Origin: UTCHB3 sp964531325
GTDB taxonomy: Bacteria > Bacteroidota > Ignavibacteria > Ignavibacteriales > Ignavibacteriaceae
DNA: 64,000 nucleotides
Direction of reading: 5' to 3'
Assembly: GCA_964531325.1 (NCBI GenBank)
Contig: CAZHCW010000013.1
Location: 1-64,000 of the forward strand
Below are positions 53,675 through 63,944 of the stretch, piece by piece. The notes under the pieces were generated by a model. It was given only the letters and a program-made list of their open reading frames with translations, did no database searches and had not been told where the DNA came from. A program made the position numbers and the translations under genes. Each line of letters begins with the position of its first letter. The stretch's first letter is position 1.

Positions 53675-55003
53675 TTATTCAAAATTTTCGGTATTAATTG
53701 ATCCGAGATCATACTTAAGTTGTTCTTCAAGCAGCAGTAAATCAAAGAGAGAATTTATATACTCCACTTGAACTCCCACTAAATCTGTGTTTGCAAGCTG
53801 CAGATTAATTAATGTTCCTGCACCTACTTTGTATCTCGCTTCTTCAAGATCACGGTTTGCCTCAGCTGAAATAATGCTCTTACGGGCAACTTCTATCTTC
53901 TTCTCTGCAGTTTTTATCTCCAAATATGATTGAAGCAGATCTCTTTTGATCGTTTTCTGCAGATCGGAAAGTTCAAGTTGTTTCGCTTTTACCTGTATCT
54001 GAGCAATCTGCTCATTTGCTGTAATCGAGTAGCCGGAAAAAATTGGAATTGAAAGATTAAATCCAAAAGATATCGTTCGGCTGTCGAGAATGTTCCATGG
54101 TGTTGTACCACCAACATTGTAGGATAACGAGTTCGATATTGTTGGCATATTTGCACTTTCTGCCATCGAAACTCCCGATTTGGCGTTTTCGAGTTCTAAC
54201 TCCACCTTTTTGTAATCTGCTCTTTTCTTAATCGCTTCAGAAATCAAATCATCTATCGACAAATCATACCATCCATCCCCTTTTACAGTGTCACTTTTTA
54301 CCTTCGATAACAGTTCTACACCATCAACAAACTCATATTCAGTTGTAACATCCAAACCAAGCAAATAATACAATTGCTGTTTTGCATCACTTAAAGTTTG
54401 TTCTGCCTGAACAAGGGCAAGTTCAGCCTGACCAACTTTAACTTCCTGCTGCCTTACATCAGTCATTATTCCGGAACCAACATCCACTTTTGCCTGAATA
54501 ATCTTCTGGTTTTCAATGTTCCAGTCAAGATTTTCTTTTCTCACTTTAACAATTTCCGTTAAATTAAGAATTTTGTAATACTGAGTAATTGTCCGGTAAA
54601 CAATTTCCTGTTGAATTCTTCTTAAATTAAGTCTTGCAGCTTCAATGTCACGGGTTTTCATCCCGATATTCAAGTATTTTGAATACCCGTCAAAAACATT
54701 GTAACGGGAACTGATACCAAGCCCCCAACTTCTGCTCTCACTTGAGAGTGAATTGTCTCCAACTTTAAAGTCAGTTCTCGACCAGTCCCACGAAGCACTA
54801 CCTGTTATTGTCGGGTACAGGTCGCTTCGAGCAGAGAGTAAACTGTTTTTGGAATTTTCCATTTGATACTTCGAACTTTGAATATTCGAATTATTCTGGA
54901 ACCCCAATCTTATGGCTTCTTCAATGGTTAATATTTTCTTCTCTTGTGCATCAATATTTATAAAGAGAATAAGCGCAATAAATGCTGCAAAGAATTTATT
55001 CAT
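53675..55003 (-). CDS. TolC-like outer-membrane efflux protein
   Basis: 442 residues. Signal peptide MNKFFAAFIALILFINIDAQ, then two OEP repeats with long coiled-coil helices (LSDAKQQLYYLLGLD, ISAEANRDLEEARYKVGAGTLINLQLANTDL) and strand pairs (SLSYNVGGTTPW, SIPIFSGYSI). The outer-membrane exit duct of the five-gene efflux operon, of which it is the first gene. Confidence 0.93.
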   Translation of the reverse strand: MNKFFAAFIALILFINIDAQEKKILTIEEAIRLGFQNNSNIQSSKYQMENSKNSLLSARSDLYPTITGSASWDWSRTDFKVGDNSLSSESRSWGLGISSRYNVFDGYSKYLNIGMKTRDIEAARLNLRRIQQEIVYRTITQYYKILNLTEIVKVRKENLDWNIENQKIIQAKVDVGSGIMTDVRQQEVKVGQAELALVQAEQTLSDAKQQLYYLLGLDVTTEYEFVDGVELLSKVKSDTVKGDGWYDLSIDDLISEAIKKRADYKKVELELENAKSGVSMAESANMPTISNSLSYNVGGTTPWNILDSRTISFGFNLSIPIFSGYSITANEQIAQIQVKAKQLELSDLQKTIKRDLLQSYLEIKTAEKKIEVARKSIISAEANRDLEEARYKVGAGTLINLQLANTDLVGVQVEYINSLFDLLLLEEQLKYDLGSINTENFE

Positions 55004-55151
55004 TAGTCACTCCAAAGTGAGTTTTGTCTATTTTTTGTAATCACTATCACAAATTATGGAAACGGTTTTACTTAAAGGAATTTAGTATATAAACGGTTAT
55101 ATTAATTTATGAGCGGTGGAACAAATCGTTAATAAATTGATTGATTATGAA

Positions 55152-56585
55152 TTATTTTAGCAATTTTCCGGCAACTTCAATCATATACTTGAATGCCGCT
55201 TCATATTCGTTTGGGATTATCCCTTCGAGAATGGCTTCCTCAATCGCGGATTTCACCACTCCGACCTGTGGTCCGGGTTTAAGACCCAGCACACTCATTA
55301 TCTCCTCACCTCTAACGGGTGATTGAAATGCCCTCAGTGCATCTTTTTCCCTCACTTCAAGAACCCTTTGCATAACACGATCATAATTTTTAAGGATGTT
55401 CTTAACTTTATTTTCGTTTTTGCTGGTTATATCTGCTCTGCAAAGAGTTATCAGATCTTCGAGGTCATCTCCTGCATCAACAATAAGCCTTCTTACGGCT
55501 GAATCGGTAACCTCTTCTTTTGAGAGAGCAACAGGTCGCAGATGAAGCCTTACAAGTTTTTTTACATAGTTAATTTTTGCAAATGGAAGCTTCATCCTTT
55601 TAAAAATGAACTTCATCATTCTTCCCCCAAACTCTTCATGACCGTGGTAAGTCCAGCCGGTGCCTTCCACAAATTTTTTGGTTTGTGGTTTTGCAATATC
55701 ATGTACCAAAGCTGCAAATCTTAACCATACATCATCCGTTACTCTCGAAATGTTGTCGACAACCTCGCAGGTATGATAAAAAACATCCTTGTGTCTGAAT
55801 TCATCCACCTGTTCAACCCCACCCAGTTTTTCCATCTCAGGAAAAACGACCCCCATCACTCCGGTTTCATACATCAACCTCAGACCGATCCCCGGCTGTC
55901 TGGTTGCCATTATTTTCATAAATTCTTCGGTTATTCTCTCCTGACTTACGATCTCAAGTCTGTGAGCATTTCTTTTTATCCCCTCAAAAACTCCGGGATC
56001 AAACGAAAAATTAAATCGCGATGCAAATCTTAACGCGCGCATTATCCTCAAAGGATCGTCATCAAATGTTAGATCAGGTTCCAAAGGAGTGCGGATGATT
56101 CCGGCATAAATGTCATCAATGCCGTTGTAAATATCAGATATTTCTCCAAAACTATCGCTGTTTATTGAGACCGCAATTGCGTTAATAGTAAAATCTCTTC
56201 TTGAAATATCATCTTCAAAAGTAGAGGGAACAACCTCCGGATTTCTGCTCTCTTTGTTATAACTTTCTTTTCTTGCAGCTACAAATTCAAGATCAAATTC
56301 TTCATATTTAAAATTTGCCGTCCCAAAATTACCATACACCATTACTTCATGGATACCAAGTAACTTCCCTAATTCAACAGCAAATCCGGTACCATCACCA
56401 ACAACAAGAATATCGATGTCTTTCTTACCAAACCCCATTATCAAATCTCTGATATACCCGCCAACAACATATACCCTCTCACCTCTTTGTGTAGCCAGTT
56501 GTATAGCCTCTTTCATGAATGGCAGTTGTATTAAGTTTTCTGCTATCTTTTCACGGATAGTGATTAAATTGTTTTCCGGTCGCAC
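55152..56585 (-). CDS. CCA-adding/poly(A) polymerase-family tRNA nucleotidyltransferase with HD domain
   Basis: 477 residues. Class II nucleotidyltransferase head VYVVGGYIRDLIMGFGKKDIDILVVGDG (G-G-x-x-R-D and D-I-D) at about 34-61, RRDFTINAIAV, then DDPLRIMRALRFASRFNF. C-terminal HD phosphohydrolase motif: VHDIAKPQTK with preceding H at YHTCEV. It adds CCA to tRNA 3' ends, with HD repair activity. If a separate CCA enzyme exists elsewhere this could be a poly(A) polymerase; sequence cannot decide. Confidence 0.9.
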   Translation of the reverse strand: MRPENNLITIREKIAENLIQLPFMKEAIQLATQRGERVYVVGGYIRDLIMGFGKKDIDILVVGDGTGFAVELGKLLGIHEVMVYGNFGTANFKYEEFDLEFVAARKESYNKESRNPEVVPSTFEDDISRRDFTINAIAVSINSDSFGEISDIYNGIDDIYAGIIRTPLEPDLTFDDDPLRIMRALRFASRFNFSFDPGVFEGIKRNAHRLEIVSQERITEEFMKIMATRQPGIGLRLMYETGVMGVVFPEMEKLGGVEQVDEFRHKDVFYHTCEVVDNISRVTDDVWLRFAALVHDIAKPQTKKFVEGTGWTYHGHEEFGGRMMKFIFKRMKLPFAKINYVKKLVRLHLRPVALSKEEVTDSAVRRLIVDAGDDLEDLITLCRADITSKNENKVKNILKNYDRVMQRVLEVREKDALRAFQSPVRGEEIMSVLGLKPGPQVGVVKSAIEEAILEGIIPNEYEAAFKYMIEVAGKLLK

Positions 56586-56597
56586 TAATTTCCTGTT

Positions 56598-58769
56598 CTA
56601 ATTTGCAAATACAGCCTTTAATATACGATATTTCGAGATTTCTTGCGCATAATGCAGTTCTTTTTCAACAATCGAATCAAGAATTAACCTCGCTTCATCC
56701 GGCTTAAAAGTCTTTATTAAGAGAAGACACAATCTTATTTTTGCGTCTGCCGGGAGCAACTGAATATAACTCTCCAGGTTCTCCAATTCTTCAAATCGGG
56801 AGAATGATTCTGCGTAAATGTTAACAATTGCCTCAAGAGCTTCAGGTTTTTTCAAGTAATCCGGAATAGATTTTAACAAGCCAATCCGTTTTTTCCCATT
56901 TTGCACAGAATACTTAAATGGATCAATACTGTTGGAGATCAAAAGTTTATTAAATCTTAACCGGGATATCACAAATTCAGGTGCTCCCGAATTTACAAGT
57001 TCATTAAAAATTATACCGGCAGCCGATGAATCCCCGGTTCTACCAAGCACAGAATATTTCAACAATTGCAAGTTTGTTTTTCTGCTGTATGAGAGATCTC
57101 CTTTTTGATATTCCTTGATTGCCTCAATAGCCTCCTTCTCTCGCCCCAAAAGCATTAAGCAGTTAATTTTTGATGCAAACGGACCAAGACTTCCCCCGGT
57201 GAGTGCAAATTCATCATAAATCGTAAGAGCTTCCGAATATCTCCTTTCACGGTAAAGTCCGGCAGCTTCATCCATCTTTTCGGCAAAATATCTGGGACAA
57301 CTTTTTTGAACAAGTGGTTTACTTTCGAAATAAAAATCCAAAACCTTTTCATCCGGTCGGTTTTTTATCTCTTTTAATTTTTGTGTAAAAGAGTTTATAA
57401 ATATTTTCGGCTCTTTTTTATATACCCCTTCAAAATCATTCTCGAGATAGTATTCCTTAAATTTTGCGATTCCTTCTGTCTCGATCAAAAAGTTGCAAAA
57501 CGAACCACTTACCAGGTATGCCAGGGAAGGATTTATCGAAAAGAAATTAAATCCTGAAAAGAGCTCGATAATATCAGTCTTATATTTTGAATCGAACACA
57601 GCTGCCGCAAACTGATCAATCGAATAACCACTTGTAAATCCGTCTGCGGCCGTGGCTGCTCCTTCAATGAGAGCAGGGTTGAATGAACCTGCAATCTTAA
57701 AAATACTCCAACCAAAATTAGAGGTGAAGAGATGAGCAAGTTCATGTTTTAACGATCTCTCAATATTATAACGGGTGGTGTATGCTTGCCCAAGCCATGG
57801 TTTTGCAGCATCAGCATTTTCTATCCCAAGGTATTTCTTTTTTGTTGCAGAACTTGAAAAAATAACAGACTGGAGGTGCCTCACAGGTTTTACATTGTAA
57901 TAAGATGTCAACTCCTCATAATAAGTCTCGTGAAGATGGGCGAAGTATATTCTTTCTGATGGAGTCATTTCCTCCTCCGATAGAATAAGAAAATGTCTGG
58001 TAATTATGCCATCTTTAAAATGTTCTGTCAGTTTTTCCCTTGGAGTTACGATTCCTGCTCCCTGAGATATGAAAATGGATAGAACCGGTAATACAACAAT
58101 TATTACAAATCCAAAATAAAGTCTCTTTTTATAGTTGTCATTTCGTGTAAGGTATTCAACAACTAATATTAACAGACTTACAACAATTATCACTAACTTA
58201 TAAATCACCATTTCGCCGGTAACGGGAATAAATTCATCATAAATTACCCCCGGATAATAAGTTAAAATAGCGTTGTAAAAAAAGAATTGAGGATGAAAAT
58301 AAAAATCGACCACCCAACTAAAAAGAAGAACCAAAAACAGAATGGTGAAGATCGTTTTTTGTATTTGAATTCCGGTCAACTTAACAGTTGAGGCAATTGC
58401 GGATCCAATTACCGGCGCAGGCAGTGTGAACAGCAGATAATACTTTATCCCTGATATATAACTGCAATCTTCCTGAAAGAGTGAAGTTAGAAGATAAATT
58501 ATTGGAGGGATCAAAAGCAGGATTGTAAAATCGATCAGGAGTGACCGGGCTACAGGTCTTTTATCTTCTTCCTTGTTCAACCAATTAAAGAAAGAAAGTC
58601 CTGATAAAAATGTTATCAGGACTGCATTAATTACCGCAGATTCGTAACTGAAATATTTTATTACAGGCAAAAATGCAAAAACAAAATTTGCTGCCAATAA
58701 AATGAATATTGAACCAACCGGGAAGGTATAAACCAACTTTTTAATATTCAGTACCGGGAACGCGCTCAA
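56598..58769 (-). CDS. Membrane metallopeptidase (peptidase-MA-like) with TPR-like C-terminus
   Basis: 723 residues. N-terminal half has about 8 TM helices (to about 235). Then a gluzincin motif: SLKHELAHLFTSNFG around residue 334 (H-E-x-x-H), followed by GAATAADGF, the peptidase-MA-like arrangement. The last 200 residues are alpha-helical repeats (ALTIYDEFALTGGSLGPFASKINCLMLLGREKEAIEAIKEY), TPR-like. An integral membrane protease of unknown target. Overlaps murA by 29 bp. A similar pattern occurs in Bacteroidota but no name is established to my knowledge. Confidence 0.8.
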   Translation of the reverse strand: MSAFPVLNIKKLVYTFPVGSIFILLAANFVFAFLPVIKYFSYESAVINAVLITFLSGLSFFNWLNKEEDKRPVARSLLIDFTILLLIPPIIYLLTSLFQEDCSYISGIKYYLLFTLPAPVIGSAIASTVKLTGIQIQKTIFTILFLVLLFSWVVDFYFHPQFFFYNAILTYYPGVIYDEFIPVTGEMVIYKLVIIVVSLLILVVEYLTRNDNYKKRLYFGFVIIVVLPVLSIFISQGAGIVTPREKLTEHFKDGIITRHFLILSEEEMTPSERIYFAHLHETYYEELTSYYNVKPVRHLQSVIFSSSATKKKYLGIENADAAKPWLGQAYTTRYNIERSLKHELAHLFTSNFGWSIFKIAGSFNPALIEGAATAADGFTSGYSIDQFAAAVFDSKYKTDIIELFSGFNFFSINPSLAYLVSGSFCNFLIETEGIAKFKEYYLENDFEGVYKKEPKIFINSFTQKLKEIKNRPDEKVLDFYFESKPLVQKSCPRYFAEKMDEAAGLYRERRYSEALTIYDEFALTGGSLGPFASKINCLMLLGREKEAIEAIKEYQKGDLSYSRKTNLQLLKYSVLGRTGDSSAAGIIFNELVNSGAPEFVISRLRFNKLLISNSIDPFKYSVQNGKKRIGLLKSIPDYLKKPEALEAIVNIYAESFSRFEELENLESYIQLLPADAKIRLCLLLIKTFKPDEARLILDSIVEKELHYAQEISKYRILKAVFAN

Positions 58770-60006
58770 TGTCAGCTCCCAGGGCTCCGAGTTTTAATTC
58801 AAGATTTTGGTAACCTCTGTCCAAATGATAAATCCTCAACACTTCGGTTGTTCCATGTGCTGCAAGCCCGGCAAGGATCAAACTGGCACTCGCTCTCAAA
58901 TCTGTTGACATCACCTTGGCACCACTTAGTTTATTATTTCCTCTTACCACAGCAGAATTATCTTTAACTTCAATATCGGCACCGAGTCTGGAAAGTTCAG
59001 GAACATGAGTGAACCGGTCTCGATAGATGGTATCGGTTACAGTTGAAACTCCATTTGCAGTGGCCATGTAAGCAATCCATTGAGCTTGCATATCAGTCGG
59101 GTAACCGGGAAACGGTCCTGTTGTTACATTAACTCCCTCAGGCCTGATTCCGGTAGCGTCAACGGTTACGGATCTGTCACCGTAGCTGATGTTCACTCCA
59201 CTCTCTTCCATTTTGGCTATTACGGAGTAGATGTGGAGAGGATTTGAGGATTCAACTGTAACCTTACCACCGGTGATAGCACCGGCTACTAAAAGTGTTC
59301 CGGCTTCGATACGATCAGGAATTGTTTCAATATCTGCCGAGTGAAGATCATCAACGCCGGTAATGTGTAGAATTGGAGTTCCAACACCTTCAATTTTTGC
59401 ACCCATTTTAATCAACAGTTCAGCAAGGTTTGTGATCTCCGGCTCCATCGCCGCATTATTCAAGATTGTTTCACCTTGAGCAAGAACAGCAGCCATTAGC
59501 AAATTCCCCGTGGCTCCGACGGATGGCACATCAAAATTTATTCTGTTGCCCTGTAATTTTTTTGAACGGGCAACTATGTATCCATCAACAAGGTCGATCT
59601 GAGCCCCGAGTTTTTTTAATCCCTCGATATGAAGATTAATTGGTCTTGGTCCCCATGCACATCCACCCGGTAATGATACCTTCGCATAACCATATCTGGC
59701 AAGCAGTGGACCCAATACATAAACCGAAGCCCGCATTTTTTTCACATGTTCGTATGGTGCTTCAAGCACTGCCACTCCAGTTGTATCGATAGTTACAACA
59801 TCATTCTCGAATTGTGCATCAGCACCAAGATGTCTTACGAGTTTCAGCATCGTGTAAACATCGTTTAACCCCGGAGTGTTATACAGTTTTGAGACACCCG
59901 ATGTTAAAAGCGTAGAGGGAATCAAAGCCAGGGATGCATTTTTTGCACCACCAACCCTCACACTGCCTGAAAGGTGTTTACCGCCTTTAATAATAAACTT
60001 ATCCAA
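58741..60006 (-). CDS. murA: UDP-N-acetylglucosamine 1-carboxyvinyltransferase
   Basis: 421 residues. Catalytic Cys116 in SLPGGCAWGPRPINLHIEGLKKLGA, UDP-GlcNAc-binding KNASLALIP and RIEAGTLLVAGAITGG, closing at DMQAQWIAYMATANG. First committed step of peptidoglycan synthesis; fosfomycin target (Cys present, so probably sensitive). Lies 12 bp after the kinase gene. Confidence 0.96.
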   Translation of the reverse strand: MDKFIIKGGKHLSGSVRVGGAKNASLALIPSTLLTSGVSKLYNTPGLNDVYTMLKLVRHLGADAQFENDVVTIDTTGVAVLEAPYEHVKKMRASVYVLGPLLARYGYAKVSLPGGCAWGPRPINLHIEGLKKLGAQIDLVDGYIVARSKKLQGNRINFDVPSVGATGNLLMAAVLAQGETILNNAAMEPEITNLAELLIKMGAKIEGVGTPILHITGVDDLHSADIETIPDRIEAGTLLVAGAITGGKVTVESSNPLHIYSVIAKMEESGVNISYGDRSVTVDATGIRPEGVNVTTGPFPGYPTDMQAQWIAYMATANGVSTVTDTIYRDRFTHVPELSRLGADIEVKDNSAVVRGNNKLSGAKVMSTDLRASASLILAGLAAHGTTEVLRIYHLDRGYQNLELKLGALGADIERVPGTEY

Positions 60007-60018
60007 AAATTTTCCTTG

Positions 60019-61926
60019 TCAGAAATTCATAAACAAAATCGCGCCTCCAGAGGCAGCCATGTAAAGTCTTGTCTTCCCGGAGGTGACTGAATTAATTAAA
60101 TTACCTGCAACTGCCGGTTGGTATTTCCAGCTCTCGCCGGCGTCCTCACTCCTGAATAAATCACCTTTACTCGAAATGATGACACCATTCGATGGTGTAC
60201 TGAATCTGACAGCAACAAAAGGAGCAGAGATGTTAACATCTATCCTCTTCCATTCACGACCGCCGTCGGGTGAACGGAATATCTGACCATCGCCACCTAC
60301 AAGAATATATACGCCACTGCCTACAAATTTGATGTCCTTTAAGTATGTATTGGTTACCGAAGCACCCAGTACCCAGGTGTTACCACCATCATCAGTTCTA
60401 ATTATTGTGCCGTTGTCACCTACTGCAACTCCACTGTTAGCATCCATAAAGTCTACAGAATAAAGGTTATTAACTACGCCGGTAACACTCTTTTTCCAGG
60501 TAATTCCCCGGTCATCGGAGATAAGCATATCGCCATTCGCTCCGAGGGCGATGATTTTACCGTTGGTCAAAACTTCGATGTTTAAGATATCAGACATTGC
60601 CGGAGTAACCAGCTTCCTGAATACAGAATCACCAGGCGAAACTGAGTGAAGTGCACCATTGGCACCACCGATTAAGAAACCATTCTGCCCGCCTGCCGCC
60701 GTGGCAAACCATTCAATCGGCTCGGGTGATGTAAGTGATTTCCACGATGAACCATTGTCAGTTGTTATCAATATTTTACTGCTGTCTCCAACAACAATCC
60801 CGGCACCTGCACCATTAAATGCTACACTCCGTAAATTAACATCAACCCCGGTATTAAGTCGCTCAAAAACATTTGCTCCCTGGTAATAAGGATTGGTTGT
60901 TGATGAAAAACTTGTATCCATCACCGTCTTATCCTTTGTTTTCAAGGTATCTTTAAAGCCGGCTATAAGAGTGTAAAAAAGGTAAACAATCCCAACAAAA
61001 CCCACAAAAGCAAGTATCGCAAAAATTGTAAATTTCACCGATTTTTTTATTTTCTCCTTATGTTGCTCTTCCATGGGTGAGCGATCTTTGGCCGGGCTTG
61101 GTCCCTGTCTGATGATATTCAATGCATAACCAATTTCTTGTAAGAAATCGTCACAACTGCCAAAACGTTTTGTTTGATCCTTCTCAAGTGACTTTGCAAT
61201 GATTTTATCTATCATTGGAGGCAGGCCGGGGATAGTAGTCGCAAGCTTTGGCGCAGCTTTTTTAAGGTGCCCTTGCATAATCTCGAACTCGGTACCCGAT
61301 TCAAATGGAGTGAGCCCTGATAACATTTCATAAAATGTAATTCCTATCGAATAGATATCACTTTGGCGTGTTGGCTCTTCTGCATTAATCTGTTCGGGAC
61401 TCATGTAAAGCAGAGTTCCTATCTTTGTGCCTGTTTTTGTTATTCCCTTCTCATACATCGACTTGGAGATTCCAAAATCCATTATCTTTGCAACACCATC
61501 AGAGTCCATCATCACATTCGAAGGTTTAATATCTCTGTGAATGAAGCCTTTCTGATGGGCATAGGCAACACCTCTTAGTATCTGTTGAAGAATGTCGAGA
61601 GCCTCTCCCAATTCAAGTGATCCTTTTCGATCAATGATCTGTTCTACAGTCTCGCCATCCACATATTCCATCGCAATGCCAAGGTAACCTTGTTCATCAA
61701 TAAATCCGTAAACGGGTACAATGTTTGGGTGATTAAGTTTTGCCTGGTTCCTCGCTTCCCTTTTAAATCTTTCAACAAACTGGGCACTCTGTGCCGTTTG
61801 TGCATTAAGAATCTTAAGAGCGACAAATCTTTCCAACTTGAGATCAAGTGCTTTATATACAACACCCATTCCGCCTTCACCAAGCTTCGAAATGATTTTA
61901 TAATTACCTACAATGGCGCCTACCAT
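60019..61926 (-). CDS. Transmembrane Ser/Thr kinase with extracytoplasmic Ycf48/BNR beta-propeller
   Basis: 635 residues. Kinase domain 9-270: GEGGMGVVYKA, Lys38 in VALKIL, HRDIKPSN at 130-137, DFG at 150-152, activation TKIGTLLYMSPEQ. TM at about 297-321. The outside part (335-635) has repeated G-W/D-G-x-x-W units (STDNGSSW-type ITTDNGSSWKSL, SDDRGITWKKS, RTDDGGNTWVLG, SPDGGREWKRI, SEDAGESWKYQ), a Ycf48-like propeller in place of the PASTA domains usual for PknB. A receptor sensing an extracellular ligand is inferred. Confidence 0.92.
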   Translation of the reverse strand: MVGAIVGNYKIISKLGEGGMGVVYKALDLKLERFVALKILNAQTAQSAQFVERFKREARNQAKLNHPNIVPVYGFIDEQGYLGIAMEYVDGETVEQIIDRKGSLELGEALDILQQILRGVAYAHQKGFIHRDIKPSNVMMDSDGVAKIMDFGISKSMYEKGITKTGTKIGTLLYMSPEQINAEEPTRQSDIYSIGITFYEMLSGLTPFESGTEFEIMQGHLKKAAPKLATTIPGLPPMIDKIIAKSLEKDQTKRFGSCDDFLQEIGYALNIIRQGPSPAKDRSPMEEQHKEKIKKSVKFTIFAILAFVGFVGIVYLFYTLIAGFKDTLKTKDKTVMDTSFSSTTNPYYQGANVFERLNTGVDVNLRSVAFNGAGAGIVVGDSSKILITTDNGSSWKSLTSPEPIEWFATAAGGQNGFLIGGANGALHSVSPGDSVFRKLVTPAMSDILNIEVLTNGKIIALGANGDMLISDDRGITWKKSVTGVVNNLYSVDFMDANSGVAVGDNGTIIRTDDGGNTWVLGASVTNTYLKDIKFVGSGVYILVGGDGQIFRSPDGGREWKRIDVNISAPFVAVRFSTPSNGVIISSKGDLFRSEDAGESWKYQPAVAGNLINSVTSGKTRLYMAASGGAILFMNF

Positions 61927-61936
61927 AACTAATCTT

Positions 61937-62662
61937 CTATTTGTTACTGATTATGATAAATGTGTAATTATCAGTGGCTCCATTCTCTTCAACCAATTCG
62001 GAAATACGAACATCCATGTCCGATAAATCCTCAAGTGACAGAATGTCCACAATATCAGATTTTTTCAGCATTCCGCTTACTCCATCTGAACAAAGGAGAA
62101 ATTTGATCTCATCAGAATAATTGATCCGCATCTCTCCTGTTTCAATTTCAATATCCTCTTTTTCACCTACCGCACGGGTGATAATGTTTTTAAAGGGATG
62201 AGTCTCTGCTGTTTTTTCAGAGATTAACCCTTTATCAACCATCGACTGCACGAGCGAATGATCCCTGGTTAACTGAACCAGTTCATTCTGCATGTAAAAA
62301 TAGATTCTGGAATCGCCTGCATGAGCCCAGTAAGCCCCCTCATTGTCGAGGTAAAGAGCAACAACTGTTGTTGCCATCCCTTTAAGGTCGATGTCAATGG
62401 CTGCCTCTTCTGCAATTCTTTTGTTTGCAAAGCGGATTCCATCTCGAATTTTAAAGAGAGGATTTACCTCCTTGGAATCTTTAAATGCAGTTATAATCGA
62501 ATCAACTGCAAGTTCTGAAGCCCTCTCTCCTCCATTATTTCCGCCTACACCATCACAAACCACAGCCAGGAATCCATCATGAGTCTGAAGGGTGCCGGCA
62601 TGATCCTGATTGGTGTCACGCACTAATCCGCATTTTGATTCGCTTATATAATTAATGTTCAT
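61937..62662 (-). CDS. PP2C-family Ser/Thr phosphatase
   Basis: 241 residues from ATG at 62662 (MNINYISESKCGLVRDTNQDH), preceded by GGATC. An ATG 51 bp earlier would add residues not typical for the family. PP2C motifs: RDTNQDHAG, VVCDGVGGNNGGERAS, WAHAGDSRIYFY, LLCSDGVSGML, GATDNYTFIII. All metal-binding Asp present. Adjacent to the kinase by 10 bp: antagonistic pair. Confidence 0.93.
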   Translation of the reverse strand: MNINYISESKCGLVRDTNQDHAGTLQTHDGFLAVVCDGVGGNNGGERASELAVDSIITAFKDSKEVNPLFKIRDGIRFANKRIAEEAAIDIDLKGMATTVVALYLDNEGAYWAHAGDSRIYFYMQNELVQLTRDHSLVQSMVDKGLISEKTAETHPFKNIITRAVGEKEDIEIETGEMRINYSDEIKFLLCSDGVSGMLKKSDIVDILSLEDLSDMDVRISELVEENGATDNYTFIIISNK

Positions 62663-62825
62663 AAAAGATCCAAACTGTACTCTATTTCTCTTGCGAGAAT
62701 GGTTAATTTCCAAACTCTAAAAATGCAACAAACAAATTAATCAATTTTACTTCGATTTATCAAATAAAGTGAGTGGTTTATTTCAGAACAGGCATCAATT
62801 AATTAAATACAAATAGTTTGTGAAA

Positions 62826-63944
62826 TTAATCACGAATTCGAATATGGTGTGGTTTTAATACTGCCACCTTTCCATTGTCGTACCCGAGAAACAATAAATC
62901 TCCTTCCCCAATTACCCCTGTTCTTACTCTCCCCTCAAAATTGATGGTTTGAATCAGCTCAAGTTTCGAAACATTCAACAAAATAAGCCGACCATCAACA
63001 ACCGGTACTATTATTTTATCTCCTGCAACACTAAAGTCAAGGTTGAGCACCCCCCCCGAATCAAATTTTGCAATTATCTCACCCGTCTTAATATTGATTT
63101 TTAAGACAATTCCGGAAAGCGTACCGGCATAAAGAAATCCACCAAAAACAAGAGGATTCGCAATAATTTTTCCTGTCACAATTTTCCAAAACTGATGTCC
63201 ACTCTCACCGACATAAACCAAACTGCCACTCTCAAGAGATACAATAAAGTTATCGCCAATCGTTGTAACTGTTAAAACAGGCTCATTAAATTCCGGGATT
63301 ACCTTTTTTATTGTCTTCCCCTTAATATCAATTTCATAAAGTTTGCCTGAATAACTTCCAAAAAAAAGTTTTCCATCTGCATGACTCGAAACACAACTTT
63401 GTTCATCAACAATTTCAATTGTTTTTTGCTCAATTAACATCGAATCATAAAAAACAACTCCTTTTCCGGAAACTACAACGATTTCACTATCAAATTGGTG
63501 GAGTGAAGCGTCACCGGCAACACCAACATCAATATCCAACTCCTCTTTCCCTGATCTCAAGTTATATTTTACAAGATGAAGTTCAGGGAGAAGTTTTTTT
63601 CTGTATAAATAATACATCTTATCCCCGATGAATTGAGGAGGGGATGTTATCGTCGTATTTCGAATACTTGCATAACCCACCCCTTCAATATTTTTAAGAT
63701 CGAATGCATAGACTCTACCGCTAAAATCACCGGCAAAAAGATAATCACCATGGATCGAAAGCCCTTCGGGTATCAAACTGCCGTAAGTCTCAAGGGTTTC
63801 CACAACTTTAAGTGAATCAAATTCCGATTCAATCGCCGGATTAACTGAATCAGGATTAAAATCTTTGATCGCTATTGATGAATAACATCCTGAAAAGATC
63901 ACAATCGATACGATAATGAATGATTTAGTGACTTTGTTTCTCAT
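62826..63944 (-). CDS. PQQ-like beta-propeller lipoprotein
   Basis: 372 residues from the ATG at 63944, which overlaps the upstream TGA by one base (TGATG). Lipobox IVIFSGC at about 14-20, then repeats typical of a PQQ/quinoprotein-type propeller (LFAGDFSGRVYAFDL, LFFGSYSGKLYEIDI, LYAGTLSGIVLKINI, LFLGYDNGKVAVL). BamB has a similar layout, but similarity is only structural. A 164-bp gap follows before the PP2C gene, so co-transcription is unclear. Confidence 0.85.
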   Translation of the reverse strand: MRNKVTKSFIIVSIVIFSGCYSSIAIKDFNPDSVNPAIESEFDSLKVVETLETYGSLIPEGLSIHGDYLFAGDFSGRVYAFDLKNIEGVGYASIRNTTITSPPQFIGDKMYYLYRKKLLPELHLVKYNLRSGKEELDIDVGVAGDASLHQFDSEIVVVSGKGVVFYDSMLIEQKTIEIVDEQSCVSSHADGKLFFGSYSGKLYEIDIKGKTIKKVIPEFNEPVLTVTTIGDNFIVSLESGSLVYVGESGHQFWKIVTGKIIANPLVFGGFLYAGTLSGIVLKINIKTGEIIAKFDSGGVLNLDFSVAGDKIIVPVVDGRLILLNVSKLELIQTINFEGRVRTGVIGEGDLLFLGYDNGKVAVLKPHHIRIRD

